Notes: generated by a model from the sequence alone, not told the origin. Numbered from the stretch's first letter, positions 33,401 to 44,015 are shown. The stretch is DNA of 64,000 nucleotides from Tritrichomonas musculus (GCA_039105265.1 JAPFFF010000014.1:2790001-2854000), one strand, 5' to 3'. Program-made: numbers and translations.

Positions 33401-33929
33401 TTTTAAAGAAAATTGAGAATCTATAATTCATGATTGACCTTTTTATGTAAAATGGAAATTATTTTTCTAAAAAAGATATTTTGGGAGATATAACCTACTT
33501 TATCCTAGAAAAAGGATCTCTTTCCTGCAAGAAAAAAAATATATTTCAAAAAAAAGACTTTTTGATTTTTTAAAAAAGAGTATTTGTCATAATTTCAAAG
33601 ATTTTTTGATCAAAAAAGTTCGAGACATAGCCATAATAATTTGATTTTTTAGTATAAATGTTTTTCTAGTTAGTTATAAATTGAGAGACTTTTTGAGATA
33701 AACTTTTGAGGGAATAGAATATTTTAATGACGAATTAGATGAAATATTTTAGACTTTAATTCAATTTAATGATTTTTTGAGATAAACTTTTTAGACTTAA
33801 AATTAAATTAAAGATTTTTTGAGATAAACTTTTTAGACTTTAAATCAAATTAAAGATTTTTTGAGATAAACTTTTTAGACTTTAAGTCCTATTTACGACT
33901 TTTTAGGAGATCAAGTTCGAGCCCACCTA
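30419..33929. mobile_element. TA-flanked element with 333-bp TIRs (outer of nested pair)
   Basis: The ends read TAGGTGGGCTCGAACTTGAT and its reverse complement, each bordered by TA (30417-30418, 33930-33931). The left arm is 30419-30523 continued at 32456-32683 after an inserted element; the right arm is 33597-33929. The two arms, about 333 bp, match nearly base for base. Each arm contains four imperfect copies of a 40-42 bp subterminal repeat (TCTAAAAAGTTTATCTCAAA). Without its insertion the element is about 1.6 kb and has no coding frame, so it is a non-autonomous Tc1/mariner-like unit. Confidence 0.85.
30524..32453. mobile_element. TA-flanked element with 463-bp TIRs (inner of nested pair)
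   Basis: The ends read TAGTTGGTGGAAAAAACTGC and its reverse complement, bordered by TA (30522-30523, 32454-32455). The arms 30524-30986 and 31991-32453 are close to identical along 463 bp. The 1-kb middle is AT-rich and non-coding. It interrupts one copy of the outer element's subterminal repeat; the uninterrupted counterpart in the right arm shows the empty site with a single TA, confirming the duplication and the order of insertion. The end motif TAG(G/T)TGG is shared with its host element. Confidence 0.88.
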
Positions 33930-33992
33930 TATTATCGGACTATCGATAATGAGCCGATAATCGATATTTATCATCATCGATCGACAACCCTG

Positions 33993-34036
33993 TAAAAAAA
34001 GTATTTTTATGCATTTTTTTTGGGAATTATTTATGT
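33993..34036. other. Short spacer before MULE-A
   Basis: A/T-rich spacer between the CAGGG-ended mosaic and the left end of the large Mutator-like element. Confidence 0.4.
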
Positions 34037-35261
34037 GCACCCAAAATGCACCCCGGCCAAATAGGTATTCAAAAAATGCACCCCAAATCGGTTTTGCACC
34101 CAAATTTTATTATTGCACCTATTTTGCACCCAAATAAACTAAATAAAAAGTGGTTTGCTTATACAAAATTTTTCTATCTTCATTTCTAACTTTTTTGGCT
34201 CAAAATCCTTTATAAAGTATTTTATTTCTGGTAATTTGCTTTGTTTACCGTGGAATCGATTGTTCTGTCTCTTTTTCATCCTTTTTTTTGCAAATATTCA
34301 AATATTATATAATTTTCATAATAATTCAATTTATTGGTTTAAAATGGTTTTTTATAATATACTTAATTATTCTGTCATATGAAAATTTAGAAGCTAGCTG
34401 AGAGTAAAAAAATATTTGTGTTTTAAAATTGTTATAATCTACCTCAGAATATATTGAAAGAATAAAAAAAAATCCATATTTTGAATACTCTGATTTGAAT
34501 GCTCTCACAAAAATATAAAATTTGATATAAATATTAATTTTAAACGGATATTTAAGATTTTAAAACGATTTTCTTAAAGAACAAAGTGAGATTAATATCA
34601 AGCAAAGATGCAGAATGAGGCTTGATATTATAAATTTATTTTAGTATAATAATTTTTTTGTTTTTTCAATTTTTTTTTTATATAATTTAAAACGATCAAC
34701 TAAAAAATACTCAAAAAATAAAAAGATCAATTAAATTATTAATAAATCATTATGTAGATATAAATTGTTATAACCTTTTTTTTGTTTTTTCAATTTTTTT
34801 TTATATAATTTAAAACGATCAACTAAAAAATACTCAAAAAATAAAAAGATCAATTAAATTATTAATAAATCATTATGTAGATATAAATTGTTATAACCTT
34901 TTTTTTGTTTTTTCAATTTTTTTTTATATAATTTAAAACGATCAACTAAAAAATACTCAAAAAATAAAAAGATCAATTAAATTATTAATAAATCATTATG
35001 TAGATATAAATTGTTATAACCTTTTTTTTGTTTTTTCAATTTTTTTTTATATAATTTAAAACGATCAACTAAAAAATACTCAAAAAATAAAAAGATCAAT
35101 TAAATTATTAATAAATCATTATGTAGATATAAATTGTTATAACCTTTTTTTTGTTTTTTCAATTTTTTTTTATATAATTTAAAACGATCAACTAAAAAAT
35201 ACTCAAAAAATAAAAAGATCAATTAAATTATTAATAAATCATCATTTAGATGTGGAATATA
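34037..35261 (+). repeat. MULE-A left terminal inverted repeat
   Basis: The outer 620 bp are unique, with repeated GCACCC motifs in the first 100 bp (six within 34037-34135). Then five 123-bp units follow. The reverse complement is at 42094-43442, which has one extra unit. Confidence 0.9.
34660..35261 (+). repeat. 123-bp tandem array, five copies (MULE-A left)
   Basis: Units are anchored on AACGATCAACTAAAAAATAC at 34691, 34814, 34937, 35060 and 35183, exactly 123 bp apart and nearly identical. The last unit diverges after the TTAATAAATCAT segment. Confidence 0.95.
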
Positions 35262-35426
35262 GTGAAAATTTTTTATTTTTTTTTTCAAAATTTCTTTTTT
35301 CTTGATATTAAAAACGGATTTATTAGAAAAAAATCAATTTTGAATAATTTACAAAAAAAATTATATAAGTTTCTTCAAAATTGAATAATGTCTTCAAAAA
35401 TGAGTACTTTTTAGTCTCTTATTATT

Positions 35427-35432
35427 TCACTT
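35427..35432 (+). promoter_or_regulatory. Initiator-like motif TCACTT before the cargo gene
   Basis: TCACTT fits TCA-Py-(A/T) and lies 10 bases before the ATG at 35439, the same placement as in host genes. This suggests the gene carries its own start signal. Confidence 0.4.
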
Positions 35433-35438
35433 TAAAAA

Positions 35439-36638
35439 ATGGATATTTACAAAGAACAAAGTTACTCCAAAGATATTAGTTTAAAATTCGATGAAATAAA
35501 TGTGTTTTTTGGTGAAAAAGATTACACATCAAACTTTAATCGCATCGAAATTTTTCAGAAAATAGAAGAAGAACTTAAAAATATTGATGTCATTTACAAA
35601 ACAAAAAATTATAAATTAATTCATGATATGATAATGCAGATTATACATTTTTTAAATTCAGAAAATTATGAATTTGAAGATAATGATGAAAATTTTATTC
35701 TTTTTTTTATTCAAAAATCTCAATTATTAACCAATTTATCTGAATTTTTCGAAACAAATAATGAAAATTTTATTTTATCTATATTTCATTTTTTTATCTC
35801 TTTATCAGTGTTATCGGGTGATTATATCGATTTTTTGATTCCTCATTTTAAAAATATTGAGTTTATAATTGTTTTTTTAAAAAAGAATATAAATTCAACA
35901 AAAATTTTATCTAATTTTTACATATTATTAGGAGTTTTTTGTGAATATTCAGAAATATATCGTTTAAATCTTATTAATTCGAATTTTTTTTCTTTTAATA
36001 ATTTTGTTTTTCAAAATTTTAATAAACTTCAAAGTTTAATTTTTTTTTCTAAATTTTTTCAAGATATATCGGATGACTTAGATCTAAATGCAGCATTTCA
36101 GGAATTCCAACAATTTTTTTCTCTTTTAAAAGTTTATTTTAATGGTATTATTATTAAGAATTTTAATTCAACTCTGCCAAATCCAAAAAGTTTTAAATAC
36201 GAATCAAAAATATCATTTTTGATAATAAATCTATTTCGAAATTGTTATTTATCTTCACAAATTAAATCAATTTTTATTTCAGAAAATATTTCTCTATTTA
36301 TTCAAGATCAACTTTGTTATTTTGATTCTAATAATATTTTTTTTCAAAAAATTATATCAGATTGCATTGATGTTATAGAAATAAGTTATCCTATTCAAAA
36401 CATTCAAAAATTCGTACAATTTTATAATAAACTTTTTGAATTTATAAATGTTCTACCTTTTTCAAAAAAATCATTATTATTTAAATCATTTGTATCGATC
36501 ATATACAAATCAAGCGATCCTATCATTTATAAAATTATCCCAGAGATTACTTCTGAACTTCGAGATTATTCTAATTCTGAAATTTATTTTGGTGAAGATA
36601 TTGATAACTTCATCGCAAAAATATGTCAAAATGAATAA
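35439..36638 (+). CDS. Cargo gene in MULE-A: helical repeat-like protein, unknown
   Basis: A 399-residue protein, intact from ATG to TGA-free end at TAA. It is almost wholly helical and very rich in Phe, Ile, Asn and Ser, in the style of ARM/HEAT-like solenoids; hydrophobic residues recur every 3-4 positions and helices recur about every 40 residues. No TM segment, nuclease, protease or DNA-binding motif is visible, and it does not resemble the transposase. It lies between the left arm and the 21-bp satellite, in the same orientation as the transposase. It may be a captured host gene or an accessory protein of the element. The AT-driven residue bias is stronger than in host genes of this window. 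Function is unknown. Confidence 0.7.
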   Translation: MDIYKEQSYSKDISLKFDEINVFFGEKDYTSNFNRIEIFQKIEEELKNIDVIYKTKNYKLIHDMIMQIIHFLNSENYEFEDNDENFILFFIQKSQLLTNLSEFFETNNENFILSIFHFFISLSVLSGDYIDFLIPHFKNIEFIIVFLKKNINSTKILSNFYILLGVFCEYSEIYRLNLINSNFFSFNNFVFQNFNKLQSLIFFSKFFQDISDDLDLNAAFQEFQQFFSLLKVYFNGIIIKNFNSTLPNPKSFKYESKISFLIINLFRNCYLSSQIKSIFISENISLFIQDQLCYFDSNNIFFQKIISDCIDVIEISYPIQNIQKFVQFYNKLFEFINVLPFSKKSLLFKSFVSIIYKSSDPIIYKIIPEITSELRDYSNSEIYFGEDIDNFIAKICQNE

Positions 36639-37059
36639 GTCAATGGTTTTTTACATTCAATAAAATCCTTTTTTATATTAAAAAAAAAAACTATTATATA
36701 AATGTACTTTGATTTTATCATTAAACAGCATTCAACTATTTGATGTTTTTCATATCACATTTCCAAATATTTGGAAATCGACCTTTTAGTGAATGCTTTT
36801 ATGAATAAAGTATGTGCATATTATAATTAAGAGAATTACAAATACTCTAAGCTTAAATTTGATTCTATAACATACTTTTCACCTAAAAACTATTGTTTTT
36901 TTTTTTTTTTTTTTTTTTTTGTTTTTTGTTTTGTTTTGTTTTTGTTTTTTTAAAACTTTTTGAAAGCGTTTATATAAACAACACCACTTTTTGAACGCAG
37001 TTCAAAAAGAATCTAGTAAAAACTAAGAATAGATATTTTTAATATATTTTTTTCTAAGT

Positions 37060-37390
37060 AGGACATGATATAGTTAATATATAGCATTATATTGATAATG
37101 TATAGGATTGTATTTATAATGTATAGGATTGTATTGATAATGTATAGCATTATACTGATAATAAACTTCAATACAATATAATGATGTGATAGTACTTTTA
37201 TTGTTAATATACTGATTATAATGATAATATGATATAATATATTGAATATGTACTGCATTATGATGTTAGATTATTGAATTATAATGTTTATATACTTCAT
37301 TATAATGTTAATATTCTTCAATACAATGTTAATATATCAAACAAATATTTAATATAATGTTGATATATTGAAAATCATATATGATAAGCT
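37060..37390. repeat. 21-bp satellite, diverged block
   Basis: Diverged copies of the ATGTTAATAT(A)-containing unit seen at 38605-39715, in both orientations of the same motif (ATTATAATGTTAATATAC type). The period is near 21 but irregular. Confidence 0.7.
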
Positions 37391-38604
37391 AAGGTCTCTT
37401 GACGACCTACAAATCATATCAGCCCCTATTATTTCTCTAACGGTTTCTGCAAAAAAATTGTTTTATTCATCTACTGGTTCTTAATGATCTCATTATATTT
37501 ATGATCTACTACTTCCATAATACCTTTAGGAAAAAATGTGCTGAGAATATTTATTAAATTTGTGTAGTATTAATCATAGTAACTTGAGCAAAGGCAATCA
37601 AATTGTTATTGAAACAAAGTGATGATGGAATATAAAAATATTGAGTTGTTAAACTTTCACCCTGATCATATTCCACATAAATCTGTAATATCTTTTGAGA
37701 TACTGTGCCCTGATATATTTTATTGAATGAAAAAAAAAAGATAACCGTGAAAAATAAATGTCCTGCTGAAAAGTGAAGCTGTATTACCTCACTAGAATAG
37801 ATAAATGCATATTCGTTTGTATTTGATTAACTGGTTGTATTTGATTATTCTCTTTGATGGAATAAAATCTGGTTTCAAAAGCTGCTTTTATTCTTTAAGC
37901 TCGTACTCTCTGCCTCTTATTTTTTAATTCTGCCTTTGAGTAAATCTAAAGCTTCGTTTGTCCTCTCAATAGTGGAATATAAAGTATTTTTTTTTTTTTT
38001 TTTTGTAATCTGTTCTTCTTTTATATGTGAGTTTTCTGCAATTTGGTTTATATTTTTTTGATTTCATAAATGCTATATACAGGCAAAATCATTAATGCTT
38101 AATTTCATACTGCCGATTCCACCAACTCTTAAGATAATATGATTAGTGGTAGTGATTATTTTGATAGATGCACTAGAAAGATCTCAGTGCCCTCATAACT
38201 AGATATAGCACTATTTGATATATGAAAATCTGTTAATATTTCTTTATGCTAAATTAAGTGAATATTCACTAACTTTCATGATGATAAGTAATTCATGGAT
38301 AACGACTTGAGAATAACAATCTGGGATTAGTAGTCTTCTAAAATAAATCTAATAAAAACTATCATGAATTAGAAAGAATAAAAGTTAACTTGAATATAAA
38401 TATAGTAAGATGCCGCTAAAGACATTGAGAATGCAAATTAAACGTTCTATTCGAAGATAAAAACGGTTAATAATTGAAAAAGCTAATATACCATTTCTGA
38501 ATTTTTTGTGCACTTTTGTTTTTTTATAAAGTTGAATTTGCATTTTTTATTCAAAAAGTGTGGACCTTTCTGGTTAGGTAACTAGCAAGCCTTGCCCAAA
38601 AAAC

Positions 38605-39715
38605 TTACTCAAATGTTAATATACTTCATTACAATGTTAATATACTGCATCATAATGAAAATATACTGCATCATAATGTTAATATACATCATTATTATGT
38701 TAATATACTGCATTATGATGTCAATGTACAGTATCATGATGCTAGATTATTGAATTATGATGTTAATATATTAAATTATAGAGTTAATACATTGTATTAT
38801 GATGTTAGATTATTGTATTATATTGTTAATATATTGCATTATAATGTTAATACATTGCATAATAATGTTAATATACTGCATCATAATGATAATACATTGC
38901 ATAATAATGCTAATATACATCATTATTATGTTAATATACATTATTATGATGTTAATATATTAAATTATAATGCTAATGTACATCATTATTATGTTAATAT
39001 ACATCATTATGATGTTAATATACTGTATTGTGATGTCAATGTACAGTATCATGATGCTAGATTATTGAATTATGATGCTAATATATTAAATTATAATGCT
39101 AATGTACATCATTATTATGTTAATATACTTCATTACAATGTTAATATACTGCATTATAATGTTAATATACAGCATTATGATGCCAATGTACAGTATCATG
39201 ATGCTAGAATATTGAATTATGATGTTAATATATTAAATTATAATGTTAATATACTGCATTATAATGTTAATATACATCATTATTAAGTTAATATACTTCA
39301 TCATAATGTTAATATACTGCATTATAATGTTAATATACATCATTATTATGTTAATATACATCATTATTATGTTAATATACATCATTACAATGTTAATATA
39401 CATCATTATGATGTTAATATACCTCATGTATGTCAATGTAAAGTATCATGATGCTAGATTATTGAATTATGATGTTAATATATTAAATTATAATGTTAAT
39501 ATACATCATATTATGTTAATATACATCATTATTATGTTAATATACATCATTATTATGTTAATATACATCATTATTATGTTAATATACATCATTATTATGT
39601 TAATATACTGCATCATAATGTTAATATACTGCATCATAATGTTAATACATTGTATAATAATGCTAATATACATCATTATTATGTTAATATACTGCATTAT
39701 GATGTTAAATTATTG
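38605..39715. repeat. 21-bp satellite, main block
   Basis: About 50 units with the pattern ATGTTAATATAC followed by TGCAT/ATCAT and TATA/TATT. The period is 21 bp, with the cleanest run at 39480-39700. Because 21 is divisible by three, long frames stay open on both strands (7-residue repeats such as MLIYIII); these are by-products. Some units carry longer variants with CAATGTACAGTATCATGATG that recur as a higher-order unit (about 38720, 39030, 39190, 39440). Confidence 0.9.
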
Positions 39716-39801
39716 TTTATTCCATTATATGTTGTAAATTTAACGATAGATTTTGAGCTAAAACAATTTTATATTTAAATAATTTACAAATTATTTATTG
39801 A

Positions 39802-41301
39802 ATGAATATCCAATTCAAAAAATTGACACAAAAACGTTTAATTTTTAACAAAATGAATATCATAGAAAAGCTTCAACAAAATACTTCATTTAGGCCAAAT
39901 GGTGCACCATTTATTCTCAATTTCAATCAATACAATTACAAATATGTTAAATATTTAAAAAAAACACAACATTTCAAATATGTTTGCGAGAATGGTTATA
40001 ATAGGCATAAAAAAATCGAAGAAAGGTGTCCTGCATATATTTTAGTTTCCTTTGAAGTTGTAAAAAAAACAGAGAATGAAGAAGAAGTTAAGCTTGGACA
40101 AATTATACAAATGAATGTTCAACATAATTGTATAAAAGAAATAGGAACAACAAATAAGTTTATAAAAGATTCTGAACTCAAAAGCAAAATAGATGAAATT
40201 TATTACTCTCAAATGCCTCGACCAACCCAAAGCCAAATAATAACACAATTGACAAAAAAAATAAACAGTGAAAACAATGAAGAAGAGAGTAAAATACCAA
40301 TTTCTCAAAGAATTGTTTATAATCAATGGTCAAAATTAAATAGAGATAACAAAATAAATGATACTGATTTTGGAAAGATAAGACAAACAAATCGTAAAAC
40401 GGATTTCGAACTTTTTAAATTCCGTTGTTCAAATTTTCCGGTTGGAAAGAATTTATTTATTTGTTATAGTTCAAAATTTCAACAGTCATTAATTCAAAAA
40501 TCTTCATTTATTTTTATCGATGGAACTTTCGATGTTACTCCAGATGGATTTGAACAGGTTTTGGTGCTTTTAGGACGAACTGAACACATGAATATTCCAT
40601 TGGCTCATTTTTTATTACCAAACAAAGAAAAAAAGACTTATGAACTTGCTTTTTTGATGTTTATAAATTCAATTAAAAAAGGATTTCAAAATGGAGCTAC
40701 TTTTATTACAGATTTCGAACTTGGAGAATCAAATGCTGTCAAAAAAATTTTAATGAATGAAACTCATATTTTTCAGTATTGTTATTTTCATTTTTCACAA
40801 ATAATGAGAAGGTATTTCGATAAATATCAGAAATTTGAATTTTTAGATAAGTTAAAGAATATCAGTTATTTACTACCATTTATTTCAGAAAGGTTATTAA
40901 ATACAGTTATCAAAGTATTATCTCAATGGGAAATCACAGATCAATTTTCACTTTATTTTGAGTATAATTTTAAAAATAAATATAGGTTCAATGATTGGAA
41001 TGTTTATAATAAAATTAATAAAGATATTATTACAAATAACGTAGCCGAAAGTCATAATGCAAAATTGAAAGATCGAATTGGACATCATCCTACATTAGCA
41101 AATTTCGAAGAAATAATACAACAAATCGAAGAAGAAGATCATCTCAGATACGAATTGAAAGAAATAGATGACACAGAAATAAAAAGAATTGACGAAGATA
41201 CATTTATACAAATTTTTAAAAATTTTATAACAGACTTACGAAGAGCTGGGTACAAACAAAAAAAAAAATACAAATTCAGATACAAGTATAGAAAAATATG
41301 A
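39802..41301 (+). CDS. MULE-A transposase (Mutator-like, DDE)
   Basis: A 499-residue frame. N-terminal residues 45-112 form a FLYWCH/WRKY-like zinc segment (C62, C76, H108, C110). The MULE DDE core follows: D240 in FIFIDGTFDVTP, D304 in FITDFELGES, the C-x2-H pair C327/H330 in YCYFHFSQIMRR, and E416 in NVAESHNAKLK. In the family it binds the terminal repeats and cuts and pastes the element. A second possible start is the ATG at residue 18 (MNIIEKL). The frame ends shortly after a run of 11 A at 41258-41268; the next frame then stays open for 131 codons with a homeodomain-like end. The full protein may therefore be longer by a programmed shift, or this copy may have a one-base change. The domain order is otherwise complete, so the element looks potentially autonomous. 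Confidence 0.9.
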   Translation: MNIQFKKLTQKRLIFNKMNIIEKLQQNTSFRPNGAPFILNFNQYNYKYVKYLKKTQHFKYVCENGYNRHKKIEERCPAYILVSFEVVKKTENEEEVKLGQIIQMNVQHNCIKEIGTTNKFIKDSELKSKIDEIYYSQMPRPTQSQIITQLTKKINSENNEEESKIPISQRIVYNQWSKLNRDNKINDTDFGKIRQTNRKTDFELFKFRCSNFPVGKNLFICYSSKFQQSLIQKSSFIFIDGTFDVTPDGFEQVLVLLGRTEHMNIPLAHFLLPNKEKKTYELAFLMFINSIKKGFQNGATFITDFELGESNAVKKILMNETHIFQYCYFHFSQIMRRYFDKYQKFEFLDKLKNISYLLPFISERLLNTVIKVLSQWEITDQFSLYFEYNFKNKYRFNDWNVYNKINKDIITNNVAESHNAKLKDRIGHHPTLANFEEIIQQIEEEDHLRYELKEIDDTEIKRIDEDTFIQIFKNFITDLRRAGYKQKKKYKFRYKYRKI

Positions 41302-41662
41302 TCAAAGATTAAATAATGAACTTTTATTTGATGATGACAAAAATGAAATAACAGATATAGTAGAAGAAGACGATACAGATGACAAAACTATTATAGAAGA
41401 AATAAACGAACTGGAAAATGCGCAAGAAATAAGACTAGTTAACGAAGCCTATTCAATACCAAAGGTTCACATCAAAACAATACCTACAGAAGCTCAACAA
41501 ATACTACAAGAAAACTTAATCAATTACAGAAATGCTCCAGGACGATCGACAGAAAGAAAAAGAATATTATCAGAAACATTTACCAAAATACAAGAAATTT
41601 CACCAAACATAACAAAAACTCAGGTTCGTAGTTGGTTTAATAACAATATGAATAAGATTTAG
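41267..41662 (+). CDS. Frame-shifted C-terminal extension with homeodomain-like segment
   Basis: Starting inside the 11-A run of the transposase gene, this frame is open for 131 codons without a stop. The first 60 residues are acidic (DDDKNEITDIVEEDDTDDKT). The last 60 (about 41478-41659) look like three helices, ending TKTQVRSWFNNNMNKI. This fits the homeodomain third helix (V-x-x-W-F-x-N-x-R/N-x-K), preceded by a proper-spaced RNAPGRSTERKRILSETF second-helix region. It lacks a sensible start codon of its own, so it is most likely the C-terminus of the transposase. The join could be made by ribosomal or polymerase slippage on the A run, or could reflect a one-base deletion or sequencing error in this copy. 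Confidence 0.6.
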   Translation, partial: NTNSDTSIEKYDQRLNNELLFDDDKNEITDIVEEDDTDDKTIIEEINELENAQEIRLVNEAYSIPKVHIKTIPTEAQQILQENLINYRNAPGRSTERKRILSETFTKIQEISPNITKTQVRSWFNNNMNKI

Positions 41663-42093
41663 AATTCTCAATTTTTCAAAATATCTTTTTTTTTTTTTTT
41701 TTTCTCTTTTTTTTAAAAAACTTTACTATTTTATTAACATTTATACAATTTTGAAAGTTCGTTATTATCTACATTTTAATTAAGCTCACTTTTTTTTAAT
41801 GAAGATTTCAATAATTTTTTAAGGATGAAAGATTTTATACGATTTATATCAATTTCTAATAACTATTTTTAGTACATTTCTTATTTTGTATAACATTTTA
41901 AATAAGTTCACTTTTTTATCGAGATTGTTTGATATTTTATAGAAAAAAAAAAGAATTGATGAATCTGAAATAAATTTTTAATAATAATTCTGATTGTACT
42001 TCTTTGTGAATAAATCATTTTCCTTAATTTCACTTTTTTTTTTTTGTTTTTGATGATTGTCTGAATTTTTGAAGGAAAAAAATAAATAGTTAT
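41663..42093. other. MULE-A non-coding region after transposase
   Basis: T-rich, with repeated TTCACTTTTTT/CTCACTTTTTTTT stretches (about 41788, 41907, 42029) spaced about 120 bp, possibly decayed copies of the 123-bp family. No gene. Confidence 0.45.
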
Positions 42094-43442
42094 TATATTC
42101 GACATCTAAATAATTATTTATTAATAATTTAATTGATCTTTTTATTTTTTGAGTATTTTTTAGTTGATCGTTTTAAATTATATAAAAAAAAATTGAAAAA
42201 ACAAAAAAAAGGTTATAACAATTTATATCTACATAATGATTTATTAATAATTTAATTGATCTTTTTATTTTTTGAGTATTTTTTAGTTGATCGTTTTAAA
42301 TTATATAAAAAAAAATTGAAAAAACAAAAAAAAGGTTATAACAATTTATATCTACATAATGATTTATTAATAATTTAATTGATCTTTTTATTTTTTGAGT
42401 ATTTTTTAGTTGATCGTTTTAAATTATATAAAAAAAAATTGAAAAAACAAAAAAAAGGTTATAACAATTTATATCTACATAATGATTTATTAATAATTTA
42501 ATTGATCTTTTTATTTTTTGAGTATTTTTTAGTTGATCGTTTTAAATTATATAAAAAAAAATTGAAAAAACAAAAAAAAGGTTATAACAATTTATATCTA
42601 CATAATGATTTATTAATAATTTAATTGATCTTTTTATTTTTTGAGTATTTTTTAGTTGATCGTTTTAAATTATATAAAAAAAAAATTGAAAAAACAAAAA
42701 AAAGGTTATAACAATTTATATCTACATAATGATTTATTAATAATTTAATTGATCTTTTTATTTTTTGAGTATTTTTTAGTTGATCGTTTTAAATTATATA
42801 AAAAAAAAATTGAAAAAACAAAAAAATTATTATACTAAAATAAATTTATAATATCAAGCCTCATTCTGCATCTTTGCTTGATATTAATCTCACTTTGTTC
42901 TTTAAGAAAATCGTTTTAAAATCTTAAATATCCGTTTAAAATTAATATTTATATCAAATTTTATATTTTTGTGAGAGCATTCAAATCAGAGTATTCAAAA
43001 TATGGATTTTTTTTTATTCTTTCAATATATTCTGAGGTAGATTATAACAATTTTAAAACACAAATATTTTTTTACTCTCAGCTAGCTTCTAAATTTTCAT
43101 ATGACAGAATAATTAAGTATATTATAAAAAACCATTTTAAACCAATAAATTGAATTATTATGAAAATTATATAATATTTGAATATTTGCAAAAAAAAGGA
43201 TGAAAAAGAGACAGAACAATCGATTCCACGGTAAACAAAGCAAATTACCAGAAATAAAATACTTTATAAAGGATTTTGAGCCAAAAAAGTTAGAAATGAA
43301 GATAGAAAAATTTTGTATAAGCAAACCACTTTTTATTTAGTTTATTTGGGTGCAAAATAGGTGCAATAATAAAATTTGGGTGCAAAACCGATTTGGGGTG
43401 CATTTTTTGAATACCTATTTGGCCGGGGTGCATTTTGGGTGC
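42094..43442 (-). repeat. MULE-A right terminal inverted repeat
   Basis: Reverse complement of 34037-35261, with six 123-bp units (anchors at 42169, 42292, 42415, 42538, 42661 and 42785) followed by the unique outer 610 bp. It is about 124 bp longer than the left arm, exactly one unit. Confidence 0.92.
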
Positions 43443-44015
43443 CAAAATCAATATCCCTTTTTTTTTCATTTTTAATTCAAAATTATATTTTGTAAAATTT
43501 TATCTGTCGAAAAAACAATTATTTTTTGATCGTTTAGGACAAATATCATCATTTTTGACCTAAACTTTTTCATAATTTGGAAGTATTGAAAGATGTATTC
43601 TATGAGTTTCTTCAATATTAACAAGTTTACAACATTTTAGAGACAAACACCCTTAAACTCAAATTTCAAATTTAGTTTTTTCTACATAATTTTTTTATTC
43701 ATTATTCGAATCCATTTTCTAATAATAAATTGTATAAAATTTAATCATTCAGAAAAATTTAAGAAAATAATGATAAACAAAAAACAAATTCAATAACTCT
43801 ATGAGCTTGAGCGTGGCTATTAATATTAAAATCCTATTTTTTTTTTTTTTTTTTTCCAATCTTTGGTGAGTTCTTTTAAGAATGGTTTGAAAAATCTAAC
43901 ATATTTGAAATTTGAGCCGGTTGTTTGCCAACATATCAAATTTCAATTACTATTGAAAATATTCAATTAATATTTAAATTAAAAATTTTAATAAATTTTT
44001 TTGATCATTTTTTTA
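43443..44015. other. Intergenic region before the acetyltransferase gene
   Basis: AT-rich with no gene, and a T run near 43830-43855. It ends with the initiator-like motif of the next gene. Confidence 0.5.
44005..44010 (+). promoter_or_regulatory. Initiator-like motif TCATTT
   Basis: Fits TCA-Py-(A/T) and its A lies 9 bases before the ATG at 44016. It supports that ATG over an upstream TTG at 44001, which would place the start before the motif. Confidence 0.45.

Larger units (their letters stand above)
36639..39801. other. MULE-A internal non-coding region
   Basis: It holds a 25-T run (36896-36920), a G-interrupted T-rich stretch, a short near-palindrome around CACTTTTTGAACGCAGTTCAAAAAG (about 36984-37008), two blocks of 21-bp satellite, and between them (37390-38605) a less regular stretch with no intact frame that may be an older gene or element. 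Confidence 0.6.
34037..43442. mobile_element. MULE-A: 9.4-kb Mutator-like element with cargo gene
   Basis: The ends begin GCACCCAAAATGCACCCCGG, in inverted orientation at 34037 and 43442. The arms span 34037-35261 and 42094-43442; the outer 600 bp appear near-identical, since translated frames of 60 and 75 codons in the two arms are the same residue for residue. The inner part of each arm is a 123-bp tandem array. Between the arms lie a 399-codon gene, a 21-bp satellite and a MULE transposase. A target-site duplication was not clear: limited similarity continues a few bases beyond the given ends (to GGGA/TCCC). The matching arms imply recent movement or arm-to-arm gene conversion. Confidence 0.88.

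Noticed and set aside
33900-33929. tRNA gene (AGTTCGAGCCC looks like a B box)
   Set aside because: No matching A box or cloverleaf, and the sequence is part of a transposon inverted repeat found at both ends.
34155-34508. 75- and 60-codon frames repeated at 42971-43324
   Set aside because: They lie in the unique part of the MULE-A arms and are identical because the arms are identical; no motif or start signal supports coding.
38750-39737. Frames of 178 and 164 codons with MLIYIII and NVNIHHY repeats
   Set aside because: By-products of the 21-bp satellite.
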